Shown one piece after another: positions 44,701 through 54,986 of a stretch of 64,000 bases of DNA (positions are counted from its first letter, which is position 1; each line of letters begins with the position of its first letter). The position numbers and the translations under genes are program-made. The DNA is taken from assembly GCA_026936325.1 (NCBI GenBank), contig JAPTHN010000010.1, forward strand, positions 50,194,650 through 50,258,649, written 5' to 3'. Below the pieces are notes generated by a model. The model was not told the DNA's origin. It did not search any database and was given only the letters and a program-made list of their open reading frames with translations. The DNA is from Platynereis dumerilii. Lineage: Eukaryota > Annelida > Polychaeta > Phyllodocida > Nereididae.

Positions 44701-47647
44701 AAATTAATACTTTGCTTTAGGAGCTCACTATTGATGTATCGTGTGTGGATGAGATTCTGTTGCCTGGTTCTATGGGAATGGATGCGACTATTGAGTTCAA
44801 GTTCATTTTGAAAGTAAATTGGTGTTAAGCATTGCTTAATTTATGATAGGTTTTGCTGCAGTTATATTTGAAGATGTCATCTGTTTTTAATATTTTCAAC
44901 TTTTTAAAAAGCAGGTCTGTGTGACTAATGTATTTTGATTTTGAAATTATTCTCACCGATTTCTTTTGCAAGGTTTTTAATCGTTTGAATTCCCTACTGG
45001 TTGTGTTCCCCCATGATATTATGCCATAGTTAAATGTGGTAGTATCAGGCTATTGTATATAGTCCTTAGAATATTCAGGAGTAGTTGATGCTTCAGCCTG
45101 CACAGCACACCATTAACCTTCGCTACTTGGTTAGATTTAATTTTGATATGTTCTTTCCAATTCATGTTTTGATCGAGGAAATGTCCCCAAGAATTTCACA
45201 ACAGGTACTCTTTTAACTGGTTTACTCAGTAGCTTGTGATAACCTTAGTGTTAAAGTTTTTCGATATTTATTCTGTATCTGATGAAAATAAATATTCATT
45301 CATGATTACCAAATAAAGGTCGAAATATTTTACATAATAATGTCTTGGTTTGAAGTAACTTTCCCATTATATAGTCCCAATATTCGTGATATTCTGGTGA
45401 ACTTCTGAGGTTGTATTGGTGTTTCCAGCACTGAGTGAAACCAGCAAAGGCCTTAGGCAGATTTCATGAAAAAGCTGCAAAATGACTTACCACAACTTGT
45501 CCACAAGTTACATTAGCACTATACTGATAAGGCCAGACATAATCGATTCGTAGATTCTCAGATTTTCTCAGGGTGCTTCTTCTGAGGATAGCGGGCAGGA
45601 CAAAAAAAACTGAAATCTAAATCTTTTATTGTGTCAATCCGTCAAATAAAATCATGGGCAAACAGTCTTATCTGTTAGTTTGGTAGGTCAGAGTAGCTAA
45701 AAATATGGCCTTGTGCTAATGTAACAACGATGAATGATGGAGGACGGAATTTTTTATGCTGATCCTACTGCAATATAAATGAAGTCACCAGCAGGCTACC
45801 ACCCATGGCCTGCTCTTGGGACACCTGGCTGTCAGTTCAGAAAAAATTTGAGATCTAATCATGTGTTTTTTAACGTAATTTTTATGTACCGTAATATGGG
45901 GTGAATCGGGACAGAATTGAGGGTTTTTCTGTCATAGCATGGTCACAAATCATCTTATAAATCAAATTATGGTGCCTAATTATGTCCGAACTTCAGGTCC
46001 AACTATCCCTAGGAGCATTAAAAGATATCTTCAATTTTCAATGATTTATTCACGGAAAACCACTGTCCCAATTCACCCCTTATTTTGGGGTGAATCGGGA
46101 CAGATCCCTATTTCTATAAAATAACAGTTCCTGCCATGTTTAGGCGATTGCTTCTTGTGAATGAACATTAGAAAATAAACTTGACATGCAAAGAAAAAAA
46201 TTGAGAAAAATCTGAACTCAATTACATTTAAAATTAGCATATTTTAAAAAATATGATAAATGACACTAAAGTATTAAAAAAAGTTATTTTCTGTTAATTT
46301 TGCTGTACATGGGTAATTCTGAACTAAATCCAATACCAATGATGACAAGTTCAATAATATTGTATAAAAACAAATGCTAGCACATTCAAATGAAAATTAG
46401 TAGGGTTATTTTTGTTGATTCCGAAAATTTGTCATTGCTCTGGATCTGAATCTATGACCAAACATACAAAATTCCACATCTAGTCAACTATTCTGGATCC
46501 TTAACTTGCCAAAACTAGGTTAATAAAGTTTCCTGCAAGATTGGTGTCTCTAATATTTATGCTTTTTGTGTTTCAAGCAAAGTTTTGACCAGCTTCAAAC
46601 AATTCAGTTTCTGTAGGGCCAAGTTTAAAGTGCTGCAGCTCCTCACTGCCTGCAGTTAGAATTGTAAAACTCGAACACAATATGCGCTACTATATATACT
46701 ATAATTGTGCCAAAAATTATAGGCCTGGGTTAAATAGAAGTAGTTGAAGTAGTACTAAATAAAACACATTCCTAGTCTGTCCCGATTCACCCCAGTGTCC
46801 CTATTCACCCCATATTACGGTACACATTTTGCTAATGTAACACTATGAAATGGACGGATGCAAAATTGCAGTTACATTAGCAATAAAGAAACAGGTACCA
46901 CACCCAGTCGTTTATGTTTTTGGTGATGTATATAGGCAAATAAGACACGTTTTTCAATAAAATATTATAATTTCATGTTTGAAATTGGCATAAGTAGCGA
47001 GAACACAGAAAAATTTCCATGTAAAAGTTGCTAATGTAACCTTAGTGTCCTGGGACGGAATCGAGTTACATTAGCAGTCTTTTTTTATTTTACATTTTTT
47101 TCAAGTTTTATAATGACCAAGACAATTAAAAATGGTTCCAAAATAATTTTCAAGATGTTTTTTATCAATCACATACCATTACATTTTCCTGAATTGGTTT
47201 TAGCAGATTCCATCTGCCCCAGTTCCCCCTAATTTGCACAGACTTGTTCCAGGGAGACCTATTTTGCTGGAATTGTCTTCATCACAACAACCTCTCCACT
47301 CAGTTGCAAGAAAATTGCTTCATTTTTACACAGATGTTTGAGGGTGTTTTGGCCTGAGATTCCAACGGATCACCCATGTAGCCCATGTAGTATAAAATCA
47401 ATTGTTTTGAACTCCTTGGCCTGTTCCGATACATGTATAGGCCTATATTTAGAAGCAATGCAATATTTGAAATTCTGTAATCTGACAATCATTGACAAAT
47501 TCAGAGTGGAAACTGTCAGAAATGTGATCCCATGTTCATTTGACAATTCTGAGTCAATAATCTCCCTGTGATGTCAGCTATGATGACGTCACCATGCAGT
47601 ACAATATCCCACAATAGCGTGACTTTTAAAAGTAGTAAAGTTAAAAA

Positions 47648-47694
<47 letters not shown>

Positions 47695-50600
47695 TGTAGT
47701 TTATTCGACCAATATGATTGTTTACAATAATAAAATAATTATAATATACATAGACTATTAAGTTGGTCTAGGAGGCATACACCTTGGCTTGTGCCGCTTT
47801 TGTGTATGACCCCCTATACATTGTTATAAAAGTTATTCATATATTTCAAATTATGCTGCACCACTATAGATATCTTAAAGAATCAACATATGGAATAGAT
47901 TAAATGAATAGACAAATTTAGGACTGTTTAACAAACACAAAATCAAATTGAATACATCTGGTATGATATGCTGCTAAGATGGAGTATTAACGAATACATA
48001 TGATTTGTAGGTTACTACATGAGCGGAACAATTTCTATATCAGATCATCCACTGCAATATTTCTATCATCATAATACATTACTAGCATCACATCATATAG
48101 CCGTGGGCTACCTAACACCGCAAATATAACAGTTTTGAATAGAACATTGTGTTGGGTAGGCACTGATTTTTACCCTTTTCATATAAAAACTCAGACCATA
48201 GAGACTGTGGGTTTGTAATTTATCTAGAATTTCAGAGGGTGCATCATTCACAATTTTCGGTATTCTATTTTTGATTGAGCTATTTGATATATTGTATAGT
48301 AGTCGTGGTATAACTAAGTTATGTCGGTCTCTGGTAGGGTAGGGATGAATGTCCGACTGCCTTGGAAAATTCATGTTGAGGAAATAATTTGAGACATCTC
48401 GACTTCTTAATTTATAATAAAATTTAAACTCTTGAATGTATAGAATATCTTCTAATTTCAGAATATTCATTCTTTTAAATAAAGGATCAGTATGAGCATT
48501 ATACTTACTTTTACTTATAATTCTTACAGCCCTTTTCTGAATTTTGACAAGTTTATTGTGTCTTACACCCCATGTTAAAATACCATATAATAGAAGCGAG
48601 TAAATGAGGGAGGTATATATAATCAGCAGAGTTTCAGATGGCAAATATGATTTGACACGGTTCATTACCCCTACTGTTTTCGCCTGCGAAAAACCATGTA
48701 GTTACCTGACATTGTTATTCATGTCATAGGCCCTACTAAATTTATTTAGATAGGATATGAGGGGACTCCATGCTGAAAGAAAAAGGCAGACTATTTGTAA
48801 ATTAACAAAAACATTATGTATATTGAGGGCCTCTCCATCTCCTCACTGCAAAACCAGCTACCATCAGTTGATAGTGGCTACCGGGTTAGCAAAAATGCCT
48901 TTGTAAAAAATAGCTGTTACTGTAAACAGACATTTTTCGTATTGATGACAGTTGCTGTTGGATGAGATGCAGCTGAGTTTATACTGGGTTGGATGTTGAT
49001 TCTTAATGTTGGTTACATCTAGTGAGATTCTTTGGCTGAAAAGTTGGTATACCTTTTGCCCTGTGTTCTGAAAAAAATGGTTTGCTTAAAAGAGCAAAAC
49101 AAATGTTAGCTGATGTCCATTCAAACACTTTGTTAAAGTAAAATCAACCAAAATCATGGTTTACTTTCAATATTTTTTTGAAAATTGATCAGTTCTGACC
49201 ATTTCTTGGGCTGTTACACAAAAACATTTTTTGCCAGAAATAGTATACAACATTTTTGACGGACATAATTACAGTCCTCATCGTAATTACGTGGAATCTC
49301 AAGTTCTTTCTATGCTGTTGAACTGTGATGTCAGAGATGACTCTATTCTAGCATTGCAATATATTTAAATTAACTTCAAGCTGTGATGTCATTTCAAACA
49401 GGGTCAGATTGCCCAGCTTTTAGCCAATGCGAATCCAACAAATTGAGCATCACAGTTTGAACTTATATCAGTGTCAGTGTGAAAATTGGGTCTGGGAAAA
49501 CCCATGCAAGTCTGACATCACAGCCTCTCAGCCAATGGGCTGACAGAACAATAAACATAACATAAGCAATGTGTTTACAAACAAATTGTTAAAGCATTCT
49601 GTTTATACCAGCTTCCATCATAGTTTTAAGTTGCAAGTTTGTAGATTAATCAAACAACTTATAACAGTTGTCGACTGTGAATGCTGTGCTAAATCATTGG
49701 GATCACAAATGTAATGCTTCCTTCAATATATCAATGTTTGAACTGTGATGCGTAGTTTACTGTCAGCCCATTGGCTAACAAGCTGTGATGACATGGTTGT
49801 ATGGGCTATCCCTGATAAAATTCTTACTCTGACACTGTGTTGAAACTGTGATGCTCAGTTCAGGAGGATCAACATTGGCTAGAAGCTGGGGAATCTGACC
49901 CAGTTTGAAATGACATCACAGCTTGAAGTTAATTTACATTTAAATGCTAGAATAGAGTCATCTCTGACATCAGAGTTCAACAGCATAGAAAAGAACTTGA
50001 GATTCCACATAAGTATGACAAGGACTGTAAGCTAACTTTTATTTTTTTGGTTTTAAGCAAACATTTTTTTCGGCCCAAACAATGTTTATGTCTGCAAATG
50101 AAAAACCAGTATTTTCATAAATTGGGTATAGGCCTACTTGCAGCCGGTGATCATGAATGTCATGTTGGAGACCCAGTGCGTAGGACTTGTCGATCATTAA
50201 AAGTACTAATTTTGTCCACATTCTTCTTGTGACATTTGCCTGTTGCAATTAGCCTAATGGCGGCATTACTGTAATAAGATGACAGAACCTGAAATATTAA
50301 ACCTGTTCAGGCGAGAAGGAGTGGACGGTGGCAATGATGAGTGTGCTGAGTCGCTGACCTGTTGCGCTGGAGTCAGAGGAGTCAGGGGCAATCAAAGCGG
50401 TGATGTGGTTATTGCTGGTCTCTCAACAATGCGTAACTCTGACATGGGCAGCATGTGACCGGAGTCAATAAAACTTTGTGATCTCAAAAGAGTTTACTTC
50501 TAAATGGGATTAATGCTGAACTATAAGTGGGAGCTTAAATCCTGATTTAGGCATCTGTGTCTATTTATAGCCTGTAACCAATCAATCATCAATTGCTTTT

Positions 50601-53417
50601 GATAAAATCTATCCATAAATAGCGATAACTGGGTTGAATTTAGGTGGACAAATCTATAAACATCAATAGGCAAGCCAGATCAAAGCATGATGTTATCAAA
50701 ATCACCCCCCAGGAAATAACTCCCATTTGAATCTCAAAAACATTGTCCATTAGAAGAATATTTCTGGACAATCCACGATCACTCACTTCATGGTTCATGG
50801 ATGGTCTGGCTGTCATGTCTGACACATTGTGTGATGCTGGAAACAGACATGGATTAGTGACAATGTCATCAGTGCACAATACACAGTCAAGATGACTGAA
50901 TACTCAAATTCTAAAAACAGATTATTGATTATATTCTAGCTGACATAATAACACTTGGTGAGATTGAGATTGGGTGGGGGGGGGGGGTTTGGGTGTCTCA
51001 CCCTGCACTATAACAGCTTAACAGGGTAGTCAGGGAATGCATTACAGCAGAAGTCCAAAGTATAAACTCAGAAGTGGTTGATTATTTCAGTATGCATGCG
51101 ATAACAGGTGTAATACAGGTCAAGGATGACCTGCTCAGAGATTTCTTGATCAATGCTTTTGACTTCAGCTCTAATGAACAAAGAAGCACTCTTTGCACAC
51201 AATAAAACATCTAATATTATGGGCTTCATGTTGATGCCCTGTGGGAGTATATTTTGCAACCGTGCTGTTGGACTTGAGTTTTGATTCCTGGTGGAGACTA
51301 TGCGTCAAAGATGTTGGGATCTCCAATTGTGAGCCATAAGCCTCAGACTGCCCTGTAGGTGCAAAAATGTGGGTCATATTAATACTCCATATGCGGTGCA
51401 CAGAATGGCTATGTGAGGGGAAAAGTCTTGCAAAACCAATGTAATTATAAACATATAGGCCAACAGGTACTCAATGAACATGGTATGAAATTTGGATAAT
51501 GAAATTCAGGCAAGTGTCGCTTGCCCTCAAAAATGTCCACCTGCGGTGCGCCTTCACCCATAATTCCAGCTTCGTAATCGTCTTAGCCTTAGCATTGAAC
51601 ATCAAACATTCTGAACACATTTTTATACAAACTGCATCCCAGCCAATATTTCAGACGGTAAACAAAGCAACTCCCAGATTAAACCTTCTTTGAGCATTGA
51701 GCAATAATTTGTCACAATTACTCTCACTAAATGCATTAAAAACATTTTACGGGATGCAGATCGAGCTTCAAATTACACAGGAAGTGCACAGGTAGCACCT
51801 TACTGAAAATGAAACATTTAATTATAGTGTGGCTTGGTGCTTAGTTTGGAAAAAGGTGCGAATGCAACACATGATGCCACACAGGACGTTATCTCAGCTG
51901 TAACACCTTCATGAGTGCACAATATCCATAGAAAGCTCAACCTCCTACATAATTCTATTGCCATCAACACAAGTGCCTCTTTTGAACATTTGGATAATTT
52001 AGAGTTTATTTCAGTAGTCTGTGACACATTTTATTCTCAGAATACATTTCCGAACAACTTCTCAGAGGGTGGTGGTGTGTCATTTGAAGCGTTGGTCTTT
52101 TTCCCTTGAGATCATCATTTCCTTTTATAGCCATCCAATAAAGTCAAATAAAATATGTTTTCATCAACAAGGAATTTCGTATTGATTTTTTAAAAATCTT
52201 TATTTTTGCAATCTGAATGACAGAATAACCCACAATTTATTTGCGCCAGCCATTGTCCTTCTGACATCTGTACCAGATTGTACCAACGTAAATCTCCCAT
52301 ACCATACCAATCCATGTACAGTATGTTATATAGGCATCCCCTCCCGAAGAGCCTCTCTCCAATCAATTTCCTATTTATATTCCCCCAGTATAGTTTACTC
52401 CCAATTTGTGTCCCGATCTCCCCCACTTAACCCCAGCTTCCCTGTCTTCCTCCACTCTCCGCTTCCACCATCCAAGGTGCCTGGTCTACACATTAGTGTA
52501 TCTTTTTACGGGATTTATCCTGTCACAAGGCCTACCAGTGCGGCACTCTTCATATCTTTGACAGCGCATTCATTTTCTGTTTGCAGTTGTTGAAAACACC
52601 AAGTGCATAGATGTTCTTCCTGAGGCCTGCAGATCGCAAATCCCGATGAGACCAGAGTTCTGCTACACTTCGTACAACTTTGACCTGTGCTGCGCAACAT
52701 GCCGGGGCATCTCACAAGGAAGCGACCCAGGTGGGTACCGTTGGGTAGATACACACATTCTTTCACTGTAGGAACAACAACAGACGTGATAATAACACAC
52801 ATGTCTCATGAATGGCGGCTTAACACACTTTCACGTTCATAGAAAGCTTGATACTAGATTAACAATTATGTAAACATAATTTCTGCAAGGCACCTTTTAT
52901 TTTCATCAGGAACATTTCTTTGGCCGAATTGCTGTACTCTAGGATGATCCTTGCAAGAATAGATTTCCAATACATGTGCATTGCTGAAAGTCTGGAAATC
53001 AGTTCCAGAGAGCTCTCAATCACTTTCAGGGAACGATGTAATGGCACATTTTGATGAGTGACATTTGAGCTATAGATGTCTTTCGGATGAGACGGAAAAT
53101 GATGGTGCCTGCCGTGGGCCTACTGACAAGTAACTTAGATATATACCATACACAGACTAAACATTGTACACATGCTGAAAACTCTCTAATTGAACCTTGT
53201 GACAAACGCATAGTTTTCCTTTTTCTTTGCAGAATGTCCCTACGGAGACCGTAACACCTTGATAGAATCAGACGACCAGGGACTCCGGACATGTAAACAA
53301 TATACCGAGAAATATGGCAGGTGGCGCTGCAATGAGGCAGCCTTCAAGAACACCTGCTGTGAAACCTGCAAAGGCTTTGGGGGCTGGAAGAAGAAAAGAA
53401 CCAGGCTATGGTTCTAA
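41657..53417 (+). CDS. Small secreted protein with two six-cysteine (PLAC-like) modules
   Basis: Three exons, 399 nt, 132 residues. Signal peptide (1-22), then two modules each with the spacing C...C...C...CC-x2-C, and a basic tail GWKKKRTRLWF. The CC-x2-C end and the cysteine count fit the PLAC domain (protease and lacunin) found at the C-termini of ADAMTS-like matrix proteins; a ShK-like fold is an alternative. Extracellular location is expected. All splice phases are 1. The 10.9-kb first intron is full of transposons. A poly(A) signal follows 58 nt after the stop. Partner or function unknown. Confidence 0.88.
42470..42660 (+). mobile_element. tRNA-derived SINE
   Basis: A tRNA-like head with A-box-like TGATACAGTGGTTAGC (42485-42500) and B-box GGTTCAAACCCC (42529-42540), then a body TTGAGCGTACTTAATTTGGA...GGGGCTATATAAA and an AT-rich tail. 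The attached body makes it a SINE rather than a tRNA gene. Plus strand, inside intron 1 of the six-cysteine gene. Confidence 0.8.
42823..43184. mobile_element. TA-target MITE, copy F (best preserved)
   Basis: 362 bp, ends CAGCCAAACACTTTGATATAG and CTATATCGAAGTGTTTGGCTG, each next to TA. The inner parts TGTGGCACTGTGAAAATGGC and its complement extend the inverted match to about 60 bp. Confidence 0.9.
43192..43370. mobile_element. MITE with GGTTATCCTAAAGTGGTTAA ends
   Basis: GGTTATCCTAAAGTGGTTAA is mirrored by TTAACCACTTTAAGATAACC about 180 bp away. It starts 8 bp after copy F ends, so the two elements abut. Confidence 0.78.
44117..45250 (-). mobile_element. LINE fragment (3' half of RT and tail) with (ATCA)n end
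   Basis: On the minus strand, frames give YGIISWGNTTSREFKRLKTL, QKKSVRIISKSKYISHTDLL and FKKLKILKTDDIFKYN, close to the product of 48108-48665, so the same or a sister family (CR1/L2-like by its motifs). Stops and frame changes show it is dead. The 3' end is AATAAACAAATCAAATCAATC followed by (ATCA)n at 44120-44140. Confidence 0.75.
45250..45449. other. Unassigned spacer in intron 1 of the six-cysteine gene
   Basis: Short AT-rich stretch between the LINE and the interrupted repeat; nothing recognised. Confidence 0.4.
45450..47213. mobile_element. DNA element, copy 2 (interrupted, right end lost)
   Basis: Matches 514-1340 at roughly 95 percent by eye, from AGGCAGATTTCATGAAAAAG to GGTTTTAGCAGATTCCA, except for the 932-bp insert at 45889-46820. 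The right TIR present at 1592 in copy 1 is missing. The same GTTACATTAGCA motifs occur in both orientations. Confidence 0.88.
45889..46820. mobile_element. TA-target MITE inserted into copy 2
   Basis: 932 bp with ends CCGTAATATGGGGTGAATCG and TTCACCCCATATTACGG, flanked by TA on both sides. The uninterrupted sequence at about 949-953 (TTATGTACACATTTTGC) has one TA, so the insertion and its 2-bp duplication are seen directly. GGGGTGAATCGGGACAG recurs inside at about 46086 and inverted near 46780. No transposase frame. Confidence 0.93.
47214..47647. other. Unassigned stretch
   Basis: No supported gene. Open frames here are short and on opposing strands; one ATGATGACGTCACCAT motif is present near 47580. 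Confidence 0.4.
47648..48700 (-). mobile_element. LINE fragment (RT C-terminus, 3' UTR, (CTGT)n tail)
   Basis: Minus-strand frame 48665-48108 (185 codons) reads LIYSLLLYGILTWGVRHNKL, QKRAVRIISKSKYNAHTDPL and ends CSIQNCYICGVR, the C-terminal end of a non-LTR reverse transcriptase (LIxSxLxYGIxxWG, IQKRAVRII). The 3' UTR runs down to GAATAAACTACAT then (CTGT)n at 47649-47694. Truncated at its 5' end, as is usual for LINEs. Confidence 0.87.
49272..50027. mobile_element. TA-target MITE, CAGTCC family, copy 1
   Basis: 756 bp. Starts TTA-CAGTCCTCATCGTAATTAC, ends GTATGACAAGGACTG-TAA. Long inverted arms (over 150 bp) contain GGAATCTCAAGTTCTTTC, GTTGAACTGTGATGTCAGAG and GGGTCAGATT...CCCAGCTT. Matches the element at 61360-61875. 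Confidence 0.88.
50028..52586. other. Distal part of intron 1 of the six-cysteine gene
   Basis: No exon, RNA gene or element that I can support. A G-run lies at about 50975-50990. Confidence 0.45.
52587..52730 (+). CDS. Six-cysteine protein exon 2 (module 1)
   Basis: Acceptor TTTGCAG; reads VVENTKCIDVLPEACRSQIP...FCYTSYNFDLCCATCRG. Six cysteines; phase 1 at both ends, so the module can be copied without a frame change. Donor GTGGGT. Confidence 0.9.
53233..53417 (+). CDS. Six-cysteine protein exon 3 (module 2, stop)
   Basis: Acceptor TTTGCAG; reads ECPYGDRNTLIESDDQGLRT...RCNEAAFKNTCCETCKGFGG then a basic tail and TAA. The same cysteine order as module 1, so the two are internal duplicates. 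Confidence 0.93.
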
Positions 53418-53474
53418 GTCGAAGTGGGGAGTTCAGCTGCATGTGAAGTGATGGGGTAAATTGTGGAAAACTGC

Positions 53475-53480
53475 AATAAA
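53475..53480 (+). terminator. Poly(A) signal of the six-cysteine protein gene
   Basis: AATAAA 58 nt after the TAA. Confidence 0.7.
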
Positions 53481-54812
53481 CCAAATCAAGACAAAACATG
53501 ATATTATTATATTATTCCTAACAGGGTAATTTTTGAACAGCAATGTAAGTGACTGTGGGCTATATATAGCATTAATCTATTTTGAACATTCACTCTTTAG
53601 AATCCAGAATCCATACAGTTTCATATCGCTATACTTTGTCCTATCAATTATTTTTATTTGGCTCTCAAAAACTATAAAAATATCAAAACAGATAAAAGAC
53701 ACATGTATATAAACACCTTAATAAAATGAAGTGAATACAAGTGCATTACAATTATATTTTATGTCTTTTTAACAAATATCTGTGTTTGGCGCAGTTGCCA
53801 AAATATGGTAGTAACAAATGAAATATAACTTTCTCTCCACAACATTGAGCACAAGTTTGGTCTCGGGGTGAGCTTGCCAGTCCCGCAATAAAAAATATCT
53901 TATTGGAAATAGCTCTGTGTTATTAATGCCAAAGACAAAACTTTAATTTATAATTTTTGAAAAAAAGTTGTTTGCATCTCGGCCAATTTATATCATTTTA
54001 AAGTGACTTGAATTAAAACTGATAAAATCACTCCTTCTGACAAAAGAATGAAACAACAATGAAAGTACAAAACTTATTTGAAAACTAATATTTTAATAAG
54101 AGCATTGTATCAACAAGCAATATTATATGAGCCACAATAGATTAAAAACCTCAAGGTGTTGTTGTATCAATATTCAACAATTCAACAATCTCATAGTACA
54201 CCATTACACCAATGACTTTGTGTTCAGGCTGAATCAGGCATGAGGCAACCTCATTTTATCATATTATTAAGTAGAAGACCAGTTACTGTAGTGCAGTATT
54301 ACTCAGTAGCAGTGCATTGGCAAACTCATGTCATGCAGCATCAAGTCAGCAACAACATGTCATCTACAGCATTGAAAGAATGTTGTCCTGAATCCTGATG
54401 TCACCAGCAACCACCCCAGTAACAGAAGTGTACATCAACAACTTTCATAAGACTGATAGGAGAGGTCTGTCATTTCTGAACGAGAAACGGTAACAAGTGC
54501 AACTCTGATCCTTTAAACACCCCACACCTCAAGGGCTGTCCCGGCATCAAGGACGCGTGCTGTCCCGGCATCAAGGACGCGTGCTGTCCCGGCATCAAGG
54601 ACGCGTGCTGTCCCGGCATCAAGGACGCGTGCTGTCCCGTCCTGTTAGGCTATTCTGGGTTTTTATGTTTTCCTAACAACAAATTAATAAACCTTACATT
54701 ATCAACACAAAATCCTGGTGTTATCAACATTAACTTATGTTTGCCTGAAGTCAAAATGTTCACAATATTGTATTGACCTGAAAAGGTCAGATTGGACCAA
54801 AACATTGACGAA
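53481..54812. other. Between the six-cysteine gene and the cyclase gene
   Basis: The two genes converge here (plus and minus). AT-rich except for the 24-bp minisatellite at 54535-54639, which probably lies in the cyclase 3' UTR. Confidence 0.5.
54535..54639 (+). repeat. 24-bp minisatellite, 4.4 copies
   Basis: The unit GCTGTCCCGGCATCAAGGAC plus GCGT is repeated perfectly four times from 54535, then GCTGTCCCG. GC-rich with one ACGCGT per unit, unlike the AT-rich surroundings. It starts about 175 bp past the cyclase stop codon. Confidence 0.95.
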
Positions 54813-54986
54813 CTAGTGAGCAGCTTGAGGAAGGCGCGAGGGTCCATTTCTGTAGATGACGTCACTGTTCCCAAGAATGTTGTAATTTTGGTCAATAGAT
54901 TCCGGTAACTTCTTAGTCTCTTCACCCAGGAGCCAGTAGGATCCTCCCATGGGGGCAAAGTGGTCATGCATCTCTCTATCACCATC
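54813..54986 (-). CDS. Guanylate cyclase last exon
   Basis: Reads [20 protein letters not shown] then [10 protein letters not shown], ending SRLPQAAH and [10 protein letters not shown] corresponds to the TYWLxG near the end of cyclase domains; about 35 residues follow. Acceptor TTTTCAG, phase 0. Confidence 0.9.
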   Translation of the reverse strand, partial: DGDREMHDHFAPMGGSYWLLGEETKKLPESIDQNYNILGNSDVIYRNGPSRLPQAAH

